NCBI RefSeq assembly: GCF_026212465.1
Contig: NC_080047.1
Location: 36,610,674-36,674,673 of the forward strand
Length of the DNA: 64,000 nucleotides
Direction of reading: 5' to 3'
DNA from: Amaranthus tricolor
Taxonomy: Eukaryota; Streptophyta; Magnoliopsida; Caryophyllales; Amaranthaceae
Shown: piece by piece, positions 11,460 to 22,678 of the stretch
How the letters are laid out: each line of letters starts with the position of its first letter
Numbering within the stretch: the stretch's first letter is position 1
Program-made: the position numbers and the translations under genes
Notes under the pieces: generated by a model
What the model was told of the DNA's origin: nothing
Databases searched by the model: none
The model's input: the letters and a program-made list of their open reading frames with translations, nothing else

Positions 11460-12056
11460 TTCTCAATTTAATTTCTCTTCTATTCCTTTCTCTTATAAAT
11501 TTAAAAAAAAAAGAAAAAAAAAACAACAACAACAGCAAAAAATAAACACTCAAAACCTTCTTCCTTCTCCCTTGCTTTAAAGCTTTAAACCCGACATTCT
11601 ATTGCTCTAAACCCGACATGCCCTTCTTCCTCATTCTCAACGGCATAATCGAAGACAACGCGCGTTACTCCTCAATCCTCTTCTTCCTCTGATCTTTGAA
11701 GGATTTGGGCTGCGAAAAATCAGTTGATTTTCCTCTCTTTCGTGATTTTTTTCAAGGTAAATGATCAATTCTTCTATATTCTTGATTGTTTGTATAAGTT
11801 ATGGTTAATTGATCTTTCTTTCTCACTGACCTTTGAATTCGAACCACAAGGAGTGTTGTAGCAGCCGAAATCTTCCTTCCTTTACTTGCTGTTGTTTAAG
11901 CATCAAGATTCAAGTTGAAAAACCAAATTTCGAAATATGTTCTTTTTCCATTTACTTGCTGCTGTCCGGAGAGGTACATCCTCTCTGATTTTCGATTACT
12001 AATCTTTATTATTTATTCTCATTCATATAAGGTTAATTGGTATGATTCTCTATTAG
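11460..12056 (+). other. Transcription-leader-like segment, left half of a split locus or old LTR
   Basis: The segment has a TATA-like CTTATAAATTTA at about 11491-11502, then an A-rich and CAA-repeat leader, a CT-rich stretch, a 24-codon small frame at 11618-11692, and a good donor-like site TCAAG/GTAAATG at about 11757. The gypsy element at 12057 interrupts it with target site ATTAG, and the sequence resumes at 22674. It could be the R-U5 part of an older Tekay-type LTR, whose probable end (GGGTTGTTACA, 24251) lies on the far side, or the leader of a host transcript. I favour the LTR reading, weakly. Confidence 0.35.
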
Positions 12057-13840
12057 TGTAACACCCCTGAATTTCCAACCCCTTAAACGAAACCAGAATC
12101 GTGAAGGAAGGGAGGAAATTCGGGTGTTACATAAAAAAAGGGTAAATAATTAAAATAAACGCTAAAGATTAATTAGAAAGGTTAGTGAGTGAAAATTTCA
12201 GCAGCATCTCTGCCGAAAACTGAGAATGTGACGAGAATATATAAATGGATAACATAACCAAAATAATCTAAGGCCTTTAATGCCTTCAAGAATACGTCAC
12301 GACGGAAAGAATCATCGTCGGCTTCTCAAATCATCAATTCTAATGAGGATCATGGTTCCAGTGGTAATGCATCGATCTAACGGATACTAAAGGGGTATTC
12401 TCACTACTATACATCTAAAAACAACGCAGCGGATCTATGGATCATACAAGGAGTCACATGGCTCTATACAAAAGAGATTATACAACCCCAAAGAAAACTT
12501 TACAAGTGATATAGAAACTACAAGCATTGACAATCTGTACACAATTGATACGATCGTACTCCGCTCTTTCCCCTAATGAAAAGCAAAAGAAGCTCCTATA
12601 CCTGTCATGTCAACATATGATCCTCCTGCTGCTCCACATAATGACCATAGTCAGATGTGTCATAGCAGGAACATCATAAAGAGTCATGAGCAAACAACAA
12701 CAAATACAGACACGCCAGTAATTAATAAAAGTATAACAATTAGAGTCATTGAAAAAAACTATAGACAACGATCTAGTATGGCAATAACGAGTCTACTCAT
12801 CTATCTAAACACCTCCATTTACTCATAATTTCTCCTTAGAACTACTAATCTCTCAAAGTATATTCAAGGGTAGTGGATCCTTTCTCTATTCATGGCAAAG
12901 TGACACGGCCAAGGGCGTTATCGGCCTCCCGGCGCCCATGGCAAAGTATGAGCTCATGCCCCCTCCAGCTGACCCTCTCGGGTCCTACCTTCGGAAAAAA
13001 CTAACACACTGGGGTACTAAACCAGTGAAGAGGCCACCATATTGGGGTTTGCAAGGCCCGCATGGTAACACCTCGGTCAAGGGGTGTTATCGGCCTCCCG
13101 GCGCCCAATGACCCAAGCATGCTCATACCCCCCCTTACGGTGGTCCCGTCGAACCTCACCTAGGGGACTATTAAATCAACCGGACATAATCCAGTTGAGT
13201 CACGCCAACTAATCATACATCAAGGCTCAATAAGTAGGAAATCACTTCGATACCACACACAACCATGGTGCATTCTCTACTATTTAGAAATCTGTTCTCA
13301 TAGTCTCCTAATGTTTTCATTCTACTTGCCTATATCACTATTATGACTATACGCTAGCATAGTTCACTTTCTGGCGTTCTATAATTCTAATGCAATGCAT
13401 ATAATCATGAAATATGGATAATACTTTGAAACAATGAATATGATAATTAATTACTGCGTGTACGTACCTGCGAGCGTCACTGCACGACCACAAGTTACAA
13501 AAATCACCCAACTAAGGGTCTACTTTCCTCTTATAAACTGGGAACCTATACAAGTTAGGAATAGAACTTCTAAGTTCTCTTAACTACTATCATCCATTCA
13601 CGACAAGTTTTCGACTACTTCTAGCACGTACGCATCTCATTCAACACCAAGCATAATCGTCAATTCAACAATAACACAAGTTTTCCCATCGGCAAAGAAT
13701 AAAAGGATTATGTCGACTGCTTCATTACACCAACTAACTTTGAGTTATCACGGTTTACATCATCTTAATATAAAGCGACGATTCACACTTAATGTTGATG
13801 TAGTGCTAATATGACGACTATTATCATCTTAATAATAATA

Positions 13841-13916
<76 letters not shown>

Positions 13917-14207
13917 TTATATATTTATTTATTTTTCATCTCGATTTATTTTCTTACGAGGCCCAACTAAGAGATTCACCTTCGTGGGCTCACACATTTT
14001 AATTAAATAATCATTTTGATTCGAACCTCTTTATTTAAGAAATCGTAACTATATTTTTGATATATATGTATATAAGTTAACATTTAAATTCATGTATGCA
14101 AGAAATTTATTAAAACTAATTTCAGAAATAATTAAATATAATTGTAAAATCTTTATAAACTATTAAAATATTAAATAATTACGTCATTAAAATCTCGGGG
14201 TGTTACA
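12057..14207 (-). repeat. 3' LTR of the gypsy element, internally deleted
   Basis: This 2,151-bp LTR aligns with the 3,186-bp LTR at 19488-22673 but lacks about 1 kb: after ATGACGAC at 13811-13818 it jumps into the ATT microsatellite, where the other copy has 21280-22300. The missing block contains the TATA box and the CT-rich start region. Inside are two imperfect copies of a GTTATCGGCCTCCCGGCGCC unit near 12918 and 13088. Confidence 0.93.
13829..13915. repeat. (ATT)n microsatellite in the 3' LTR
   Basis: Uninterrupted ATT/TTA run after a short AATAATAATA lead. It marks the edge of the LTR deletion and matches the microsatellite at 22301-22383 in the other LTR. Confidence 0.95.
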
Positions 14208-14226
14208 GACTACCCCCCTTAAAAGG
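14208..14226 (-). other. Polypurine tract of the gypsy element
   Basis: Reading the minus strand, AAGGGGGGTAGTC abuts the start of the 3' LTR (TGTAACACCC). A purine run at this position primes plus-strand DNA synthesis. A second similar run lies at about 14602-14616. Confidence 0.75.
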
Positions 14227-14616
14227 AGTTTCGTCCTCGAAACTAGCGCGACCAAGGTACTAATTGTGAAAATTTATATTTCTAATAACTCAAGAAGGTG
14301 TCTTAACGATTTTAAGCCTAAGGAATTAACTCAAAGATTGTGAACTTATTAACACTATTATACTCACTCTGTCCAAATATTCATACGTATTCGTTTCGAG
14401 CATTCATAATCATTTAAATTAACTCAACACCCAATCGAAACATGTAAATGTCACACAATTAACTTAACACAATCAATCAAAAGCATGTAAAAAAATCATA
14501 CAATTGACTCGACACGATCATTCAAAAGCATGCAATTTGTCATAGGTCGGTATCATAGAGGAGAAAATGCGTGCAAAACGCGCGAAATTCTATCACATTC
14601 TACCCCCCTTAAAAAC

Positions 14617-16048
14617 TTAGTTACGACCCCGTAACTTACTAACCTCAAGAAAAAGGTGCGGGTATTTGTCACGCATGGAATCCTCAGTTTCCCACGTTGC
14701 CTCCTGTGTGCGCAGGTTAGCCCATAGAACTTTCACCATCTTTATATCCTTTCTCCTTGTACTACGCACCTTAGAATCTAAGATCTTGATAGGCTTCTCT
14801 TCATAAGATAAATTCTCATCAAGGTCTAAGGGCTTAGGGTCTAGCACATGAGATTTATCGGGAACATATCTCTTCAACTGCGAAATGTGAAACACATCAT
14901 GGACCTTACCTAACTCATTGGGTAATGCTAGTCTGTAAGCAACCTTTCCTACCTTCTCTGTGACCTCATAAGGTCCTATAAACTTTGGGCACAACTTCCC
15001 CCTCTTGCCAAACCTCATGACTCCCTTCATCGGTGAAACTCTCAATAACACATAATTACCTACGGCGAACTCATCAGGTCTCCTCTTAAGATCTGCGTAG
15101 GACTTTTGTCGATCCTGGGCCACTTTAAGTCTTTCTCGAATCATTTTTACTTGATCAGTCATCTCCTCTAACATAGTCGGTCCTAGAGTGACAGATTCAC
15201 TGAAATCGTCCCAACATGCTGGATTACGACAACAACAACCCGTACAAAGCTTCAAAAGGTTCCATTTGAATGCTTGCCTGGTAACTATTATTGTATGAAA
15301 ATTCCACCATGTCTAGGAACTCATCCCAAGATCCTTGCCTATCCAAGGCTACTGCTCGCAACATATCTTCAAGTGTCCTATTCGTGCGTTCAGTTTGCCC
15401 ATTAGTAGCCGGGTGAAAAGATGTGCTCCTAAGAAGTTCTGTACCCAAAGCTTTCTGAAATGCTTCCCAAAATTTTGACACGTATCTAGTATCACGATCA
15501 GACACTATGGATCTAGGGACACCGTGGTATCGTACCACATTCTTAAGGTAAGCTCGAGCCAACTGATCCATATCCCACTGATTATTCATCGGAATAAACT
15601 TGGCACTCTTGGTGAGTCTATCCACGATCACCCATAACGTATCATTTCCTTACTTAGTCCTCGGTAAACCCAAAACAAAATCCATAGATATGTCATCCCA
15701 TTTCCATACAGGAATATCCAAAGGTTGGAGTAAACCTGCAGGCCTCTTATGCTCGCTCTTTACCTTCTGGCAAGTCAAACACTTGCAAACAAACTCAGCA
15801 ATATCTCTTTTCATCCCCGACCACCAAAATGTCTGCTTTAACTCTTGATACATTTTATCTCCTCCCGGATGAATAGAGTACTTTGAGCTATGAGCCTCTG
15901 TCAAGATCTTATCCTTAAGCTCTGTGCAAGTAGAAGGTACACACCATCGACCCTTATATCGAATGCTACCTTCCTCGAATATCATGAATCCTTCAGCTTT
16001 CCCTTCTTTAACTTGCTCTCTCGTTTTCTCCAATAAGGACCTCCCCAA
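14617..16048 (-). pseudogene. Gypsy integrase with C-terminal chromodomain
   Basis: The frame 16048-15650 has the zinc-binding HHCC domain (H near EAHSSKYSIHPGG, and CKCLTCQKVK). A stop codon after LGLPRTK splits it from the core at 15631-15224, which shows VDRLTKSAKF, SDRDTRYVSKFW and NGQTERTNRTLEDMLRA with the DDE-type acidic residues. The last frame, 15255-14617, carries the GPF/Y-like segment (KFIGPYEVTEKVGKVAYRLALP), the HDVFHISQLKRYVPD block and a chromodomain (ILDSKVRSTRRKDIKMVKVLW, ATWETED) that in this family directs insertion into heterochromatin. The internal stop and a frameshift near 15240 disable it. Confidence 0.92.
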
Positions 16049-16259
16049 AAATTGAAGGTCGGATGGATAAGGCTACTAACCGGGACTCTAGCTCCCCATG
16101 CTGTATAATCTCGAGATTTAATCCTTCAATGTCTCTCTGCAACTCTCTAGGAACAGTCAAGGAAGCTAAGGAATGACTGGTCTTTCTACTCAAAGCTTCA
16201 GCGACCACATTGGCCTTACCCTCATGATAATTAAACTCCACATCATAGTCGTTAATCAA

Positions 16260-17685
16260 CTCTAGCCACTCTTCATCAAATTAGTCATCGGTCGGGCAAT
16301 CTTCGAGAAATCCTTCACAAATCTTCTATAGTAACCAGCCAAACCCAGAAAACTTCGAATCTCGGTCACATTTTTCGGTGTAGGCCAATCCCTCACCGCC
16401 TCAATCTTAGTTGGATCCACGGTAACTCCCTCTTTGGATACAAAATGCCCCAGAAAAGATACTTTTTCAAGTCAAAACTCACACTTAGAAAATTTGGCAT
16501 ACAATTGATTCTCCCGAAGTATCTGCAACACTTGCCTCAAATGTTGCTCGTGCTCTCCCTCATCCTTTGAATACACCAAGATATCATCAATGAAGACCAC
16601 GACGAACTTATCGAGGCATGCACTAAATACCCGATTCATCAAACACATGAATGCTGCTGGTGCATTTGTCAGCCCAAATGGCATCACTGTAAACTCAAAA
16701 TGCCCATAGCGAATCCTAAAGGTCGTCTTGGGTACATCTCTCTCCGCTATTCTCAATTGATGATAGCCAGACCTCAAGTCAATCTTCGAAAACATTCCGG
16801 CTCCCTTAAGCTGGTCAAACAGGTCATCAATTCTCGGTAGAGGGTATTTGTTCTTCACAATAACCTTGTTCAACTCACGGTAATCTATGCATAGTCTCAT
16901 ACTCCCATCCTTCTTGCGAACAAACAACACAGGTGCCCCCCAGGGCAAAACACTCGGTCGTATGTACCCTTTCTCCAACGACTCTTCTACTTGCTTTCTC
17001 AATTCTTCCATCTCTGCTGGTGCCATCCTATAAGGCGCTTTGGATATGGGTCCCGCCCCCGGTACTAAGTCTATGGTAAATTCAAAGTCCCGAGTAGGTG
17101 GCATTCCCGGTAATTCGTCTGGGAAGACGTCCATAAACTCGTTTACGACAGGAACGATCTCAAGAGCCAAAACCTTATCCTCTATCCTTCGAACGTGACA
17201 CAAGTAACAAGGTAATCCCTGCCTCAGTAATCTCTTCATTCTCAAGGAAGATACCATTTTAGCCCGTAACCCCGAAGTGCCCTTGTTATACTTTACCCTT
17301 TTTCCCTTAGGTCCCACAAGCCTCACTTCTTGTTTGTCGCACTCAATTTCTGCCTTGAAATGACTTAACCAATCCATCCCAAGATGATGTCTAAGTCATC
17401 CATGTCGAGCTCATAAAATTTACTAGGGAAAACAACTTCTCCTATAGTTAAAGGAACTCCTCTATATAACCTAGTACACTGGAATAACTCCCCCGATGGA
17501 ATCGCTACGACATTAGAAGTGGATACAGGGCTCTTTAATCCTAACTTCTCGATCTTTGATGTGCATACAAAAGAATCAAATGCCCTAGTATCAAACAATA
17601 CTTTAACAGGTACAAAATTCACATGAAACGTACCTGTGACCACATCCCTCGCCGACTCTGCCTCCTTGCTGTTAATAGCCGTCAA
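16260..17685 (-). pseudogene. Gypsy protease, reverse transcriptase and truncated RNase H
   Basis: Frame 17685-17365 is the retropepsin-like protease; the expected DTG/DSG is seen as FDTRAFDSFV, so the Gly of the active triad is replaced. A frame change leads to the reverse transcriptase at 17377-16472, with [40 protein letters not shown] and the catalytic [14 protein letters not shown] stop stands at 16472 where KCEFWLEK is usual, consistent with a TGG to TGA change. Beyond it the connection domain runs to about 16290 and then joins directly to the end of RNase H ([21 protein letters not shown]). The catalytic RNase H core, roughly 120 residues, is therefore missing. Confidence 0.92.
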
Positions 17686-17816
17686 CCTCCCCGTAGTTGG
17701 ATGAGTTACCGCCGTGCTGGCTCCTCCATTGCCATTCCGGGTGTTGTTCCCATTAAGCCCTCCAGGCTTGAAGCTACTTTGAGTTGTGCGGTTTCCATTC
17801 CAATCCCTCTGGTGGT

Positions 17817-18853
17817 TCAGCTTCCTACCATTTTCCCATCCTTGTTATTTCTGAAATTCCCCGGTCTGGAGCTTTGTTGCCCATTATGTTGTTGAACTGG
17901 ATGTCCATGCTTTGCGAAGCACTCATACCCTCGGTGTCCCAGCTTGCCACAATATTTGCACTCTACCAAATTCCCACTACAGTCTTTCCCCGGGTGATTG
18001 TTGGGACACTTAGAGCAAAATAAGACTCTCTCCTTGCCATGACGATTCTTGATCACCTTTCGATCACTGGCACCTCCCAGCTGAGGCTTACCATTTCTCC
18101 CATTTCCGAGGTGTTGGTCATTGAAGCTGTTGTTGATGAAAATTCTCCTTCCTCTTTTCCCCACTAGGGGCTGCCCCACTACTAATCTCAGGCCCTTTTC
18201 CCTTGTCCAACTTAAGCAAGCTTCCGACTTGAGCAGCTCTCTGATACATCGCATCCAATGTGGTGTACCTGTCGCTATCAATGTGAACTTGCACCTAATT
18301 CACTAATCCCAATTCAAATCTTTGCATCTTCTTTTCTTCGGTAGGGACGTCGTCAGGGCAGTATTTGACATATTCCATGAATTTCTTATAGTATTCATCC
18401 ACGGACATTTCCCCCATCTCAAGCCTAGAAAATTCATTGGACTTCTGCTTCCTGATATGCGGTGGGTAAAACTTTTCTCGAATCATCGTCTTGAAATCCT
18501 TCCAACTTAGCGGATTATCGGGATCACTCATCACACTATCTCTTGCATTCGACCACATAATCTGCCTCTTCTTGAAGGTAGAATGCAGCCTGGTCTACCC
18601 TCAAGTGCTCCAGGAATTGCACAACGTTGAACAGTTTGTCAAATTCTCGTAACCAACTTTCCAAAGCTGCAGGTTCCCCAGTCCCTGAGTACGTAGGAGG
18701 TTTATTCTGAGAGATTCTCTTGCTCATAGAGGAAGCTGTCTCTACGGTCGGCTTGGACTTTGACCTCCTCTCCGCAGCCAGTTCCATAACCAGCTCACGT
18801 AGTGCCTTGTTAGAAGAGCGTTGTCTCAAACGTTTGCTAGATAGAGGAGGCAT
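17817..18853 (-). pseudogene. Gypsy gag (capsid and zinc knuckle)
   Basis: Frames 18853-18536, 18558-18295 and 18281-17817 together give a Retrotrans_gag capsid protein: PPTYSGTGEPAALESWLREF, AAFYLQEEADYV, then after a frame change WSNARD, SWKDFKTMIREKFYPPHIR and MSVDEYYKKFMEYVKYCP. The C-terminal part has a CCHC zinc knuckle, CKYCGKLGHRGYEC, preceded by another Cys cluster (CSKCPNNHPGKDC) resembling a second knuckle. In intact elements this forms the particle and binds the RNA. A frameshift near 18545 and a stop near 18294 break it. The likely start is the Met at 18853, about 620 bases inside the 5' LTR. Confidence 0.9.
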
Positions 18854-19470
18854 TTCCTGTTATCATCATCCAACACGAATATAAGTTTATTTCCCATCTA
18901 TTCCAAAAAAGATGAGAAAGTGTGGGGTCGAAAACTTAACTCACGATCTAGCTTATCTACATGTGTACTCCTACCTCTATGATAATCAACCTCAAACAGT
19001 ACTACGCTTATCTTAAAGAATTTCGTAAATGAACACTTAAAAGACGGAATTCGCGTATAAGAAGTGAATATTGTCATATATAGATTCTCAAGTACCCAAT
19101 CACGTAACGTATTAACCTTCTCATACCAATAAGGTTCAATTAACATCACATTTAAGCATTATTATACAAATTTAGTACATTGTACCAAAAACTTCACTAA
19201 CACTAAATAATACTTAATATTGTAGAGAACGTAACTAGCATCTGTTAAACAAACCCTTGTTCATAAGGGAGTCATAAGTATGAGCAACTTACACTTATGA
19301 ATCTAATATCAAATTACTTAACTTATTCTACTTATGCACATGCAATAATCACCACAACGTAAAACATAAGTCGTATATCTATCCTAAATCTAACCCAGTT
19401 CTCGCGCGTGACGTTAACTTCAAACAATTCCTTAAAGACTTAAAAATACGAGCGTCAAAGTAGGAACCAC
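18854..19470 (-). other. Gypsy 5' untranslated leader
   Basis: AT-rich sequence between the primer binding site and the gag start. The only reading frame (19149-18898) has no recognised domain. Confidence 0.6.
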
Positions 19471-19485
19471 TGGCTCTGGTAACCA
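19471..19485 (-). other. Primer binding site of the gypsy element
   Basis: Two bases inside the 5' LTR end, the minus strand reads TGGTTACCAGAGCCA, close to the initiator-Met tRNA primer site TGGTATCAGAGC but with an altered centre. Confidence 0.7.
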
Positions 19486-22282
19486 CCTGTAACACCCCTG
19501 AATTTCCAACCCCTTAAACAAAACCAGAATCGTGAAGGAAGGGAGGAAATTCGGGTGTTACATAAAAAAAGGGTAAATAATTAAAATAAACGCTAAAGAT
19601 TAATTAAAAAGGTTAGTGAGTGGAAATTTCAGCAGCATCTCTGCCGAAAATGGAGAATGTGACGAGAATATATAAATGGATAACATAACAAAAATAATCT
19701 AAGGCCTTTAATGACTTCAAGAATACGTCACGACGGAAAGAAACATCGTCGGCTTCTCAAATCATCAATTCTAATGAGGATTGTGGTTACAGTGGTAACG
19801 CATCAATCTAACGGATATTAAAGGAGTATTCTCACTACTGTACATCCAAAAACTACGCAGCGGATCTATGGATCATACAAGGAGTCACATGGCTCTATAC
19901 AAAAGAGATTATACAACCCCAAAGAAAACTTTACAAGTGATATAGAAACTATAAGCATTGACAATTTGTACACAATTGATACGATCGTACTCCGCTCTTT
20001 CCCCCAATGCAAAGCAAAAGAAGCTCCTATACCTGTCATGTCATGCTATGATCCTCCTGCTGCTCCATATAATGACCATAGTCAGATGTGTCATAGCAGG
20101 AACATCATAGAGAGTCATGAGCAAACAACAACAAACACATACACTTCAGTAATTAATAAATGTATAACAATTAGAGTCATTGAACAAAACTATAGACAAA
20201 GATCTAGTATGGCAATAACGAGTCTACTCATCTGTCTAAACACCTCCATTTACTAATAATTTCTCCTTAGAACTACTAATCTCTCGAAGTATATTCAAGG
20301 GTAGTGGATCCTTTCTCTATTCATGGCAAAGTGACACGGCCAAGGGCGTTATCGGCCTCCCGGCGCCCATGGCAAAGTATGAGCTCATGCCCCCTCCAGC
20401 TGACCCTCTCGGGTCCTACCTTCGGAAAAAACTAACACACTGGGGTACTAAACCAGTGAAGAGGCCACCATATTGGGGTTTGCAAGGCCCGCATGGTAAC
20501 ACCTCGGTCAAGGGGTGTTATCGGCCTCCCGGCGCCCAATGACCCAAGCATGCTCATACCCCCCTTACAGTGGTCCCATCGAACCTCACCTAGGGGACTA
20601 TTAAATCAACCGGACATAATCCAGTTGAGTCACGCCAACTAATCATACATCAAGGCTCAATAAGTAGGAAATCACTTCGATACCACACACAACCATGGTG
20701 CGTTCTCTACTATTTAGAAATCTGTTCTCATAGTCTCCTAATGTTTTAATTTACTTGCCTATATCACTATTATGACTATACGCTAGCATAGTTCACTTTC
20801 TGGGGTTCTATAATTCTAATGCAATGCATATAATAATGAAATATGGATAATACTTTGAAACAATAAATATAATAATTAATTACTGCGTGTACGTACCTGC
20901 GAGCGTCACTGCACGACCACAAGTTACAAAAATCACCCAACTAAGGGTCTACTTTCCTCTTATAAACTGGGAACCTATACAAGTTAAGAATAGAACTTAT
21001 AAGTTCTCTTAACTACTTTGTCATACCAGCTAGAAACCAAAGTAACACTATCATCTATTCACGACAAGTTTTCGACTACTTCTAGCACGTACGCATCTCA
21101 TTCATCACCAAGCATAATCGTCAATTCAACAATAACACAAGTTTTCCCATCGGCAAAGAATAAAAGGATTATGTCGACTGCTTCATTACACCAACTAACT
21201 TTGAGTTATCACGGTTTACATCATCTTAATATAAAGCGACGATTCACACTTAATGTTGATGTAGTGCTAATATGACGACAAGGACGAATCTTAAAGTTAT
21301 TACATCGCAATATCATTCATTATATTCTCCAAGGCTAGAAAGAACTAAAATCAAGACATCATACAAGTAACTTTAATAATTCTTAACAGTTGACACTATG
21401 TTCATAGCTCATTACAATTATGTATTTATGATTTCAATAACAACCTAATGAGGTATTAGTAACTCTCACAATTAAGTCATTAACAATTAGCAACTACTAC
21501 TCCCAACTAACAACCAAAACCATTTCTATAGTCAACTATAATCCAAATCATCACTAATTACCACAACGATAATCAACCAAGTCTTAAAACAATTTATAAG
21601 GTTATTCAATTAATCACCACACCACCAAAGTAGCATACACCACACACACTACTAGAAATCTCATTTCTAAATCAAACTCTAATTATATCATGTTCAAAGA
21701 TAACACTATTTCTATTACCTATGATAAGATTAAACCAAACTAATACACAATCAACACACATCCCATAATTTCTAATCACACTTCTAACCATAAATCATGA
21801 ATATGTTCAATTCATCAATCAAAATCTTACCCACAAAAGAATTCAATGAAAAATAACACAAAAATCAACATCACACTCATAAACTTTATAAAACTTTTAA
21901 TTGAAAACAACAAGAGTCAAGTAGAAGAAGAGGAGATGGCTTACAAGGATTAAACTAGCAAGGATGGTGAAGAGGTGAAAGAGGGTTGTAGTGGTAGTGC
22001 ACAAGGGCCAAGAATGGCTAGGGAGAAGGCCAAAATCGGCCAGCAGCTGCCGTTTGCTCGCGAGATGGCTGCCGGCTGTTTAGTGCGAGGGAGGAGGGAA
22101 AGGGAGGCTGCTGGTTTCTGCCGTGAAGAAGAGAAGAGAGGCCGGCGTTTCTGTGGGGCCGTGCAGCAGGCTGTGGTGGGACGGTTGCTCACTGGCGGCG
22201 CAAGAGGAGAAGGCAGAAAGAAGGAGAAGGGGGAGGAAGGAAAGTGACGGCTCTCTCTCTTGAGTGTTTAGGGTTTTCACGG

Positions 22283-22289
22283 TTTTATA
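22283..22289 (-). promoter_or_regulatory. TATA box of the gypsy 5' LTR
   Basis: TATAAAA on the minus strand, followed 25-40 bases downstream by an AAACACTCAAGAGAGAGAG segment and then CT-rich sequence, the usual plant retrotransposon start region. It is missing from the 3' LTR because of the 1-kb deletion. Confidence 0.6.
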
Positions 22290-22300
22290 CTCGTTATTTC

Positions 22301-22383
<83 letters not shown>
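22301..22383. repeat. (ATT)n microsatellite in the 5' LTR
   Basis: Uninterrupted ATT run just upstream of the LTR TATA box in element orientation. Confidence 0.95.
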
Positions 22384-22678
22384 TTATATATTTATTTATT
22401 TTTCATCTCGATTTATTTTCATACGAGGCCCAACTAAGAGATTCACCTTCGTGGGCTCACACATTTTAATTAAATAATCATTTTGATTCGAACCTCTTTA
22501 TTTAAGAAATCGTAACTATATTTTTGATATATATGTATATAAGTTAACATTTAAATTCATGTATGCAAGAAATTTATTAAAACTAATTTCAGAAATAATT
22601 AAATATAATTGTAAAATCCTTATAAACTATTAAATATTAAATAATTACGTCATCAAAATCTCGGGGTGTTACAATTAG

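Larger units (their letters stand above)
12057..22673 (-). mobile_element. Complete chromovirus-type Ty3/gypsy retrotransposon (Tekay/Del-like)
   Basis: Two homologous LTRs with TGTAACACCCC / GGGGTGTTACA ends enclose minus-strand gag, protease, reverse transcriptase, integrase and chromodomain. The whole is bounded by an exact 5-bp target duplication ATTAG (12052-12056 and 22674-22678). Length is 10,617 bp. The 5' LTR lies at high coordinates. The domain order and the integrase-linked chromodomain place it among chromoviruses, and the long LTRs fit Tekay/Del. Over the first 245 bases of the LTRs I count about 7 differences by eye, so the insertion is neither brand new nor ancient. Several stops and a large RNase H deletion make it defective. 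Confidence 0.95.
19488..22673 (-). repeat. 5' LTR of the gypsy element
   Basis: The 3,186-bp full version of the LTR. In element orientation it starts TGTAACACCCCGAG at 22673. A TATA-type core promoter, GTATAAAACC on the minus strand, lies at 22281-22290. It is followed by a CT-rich transcript leader (22255-22080) and a GC-rich patch around 21980-22240 that opens meaningless frames on both strands. The duplicated GTTATCGGCCTCCCGGCGCC unit recurs near 20348 and 20518. The segment 21280-22300 is absent from the 3' LTR. Confidence 0.93.

Noticed and set aside
21950..22280. Overlapping GC-rich frames that might be a small gene
   Set aside because: They lie within the LTR transcript leader on both strands, are Arg/Glu- or Ser/Pro-biased, and the sequence is absent from the other LTR.
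22244..22477. Poly-Tyr open frame
   Set aside because: Translation of the ATT microsatellite in the gypsy LTR.
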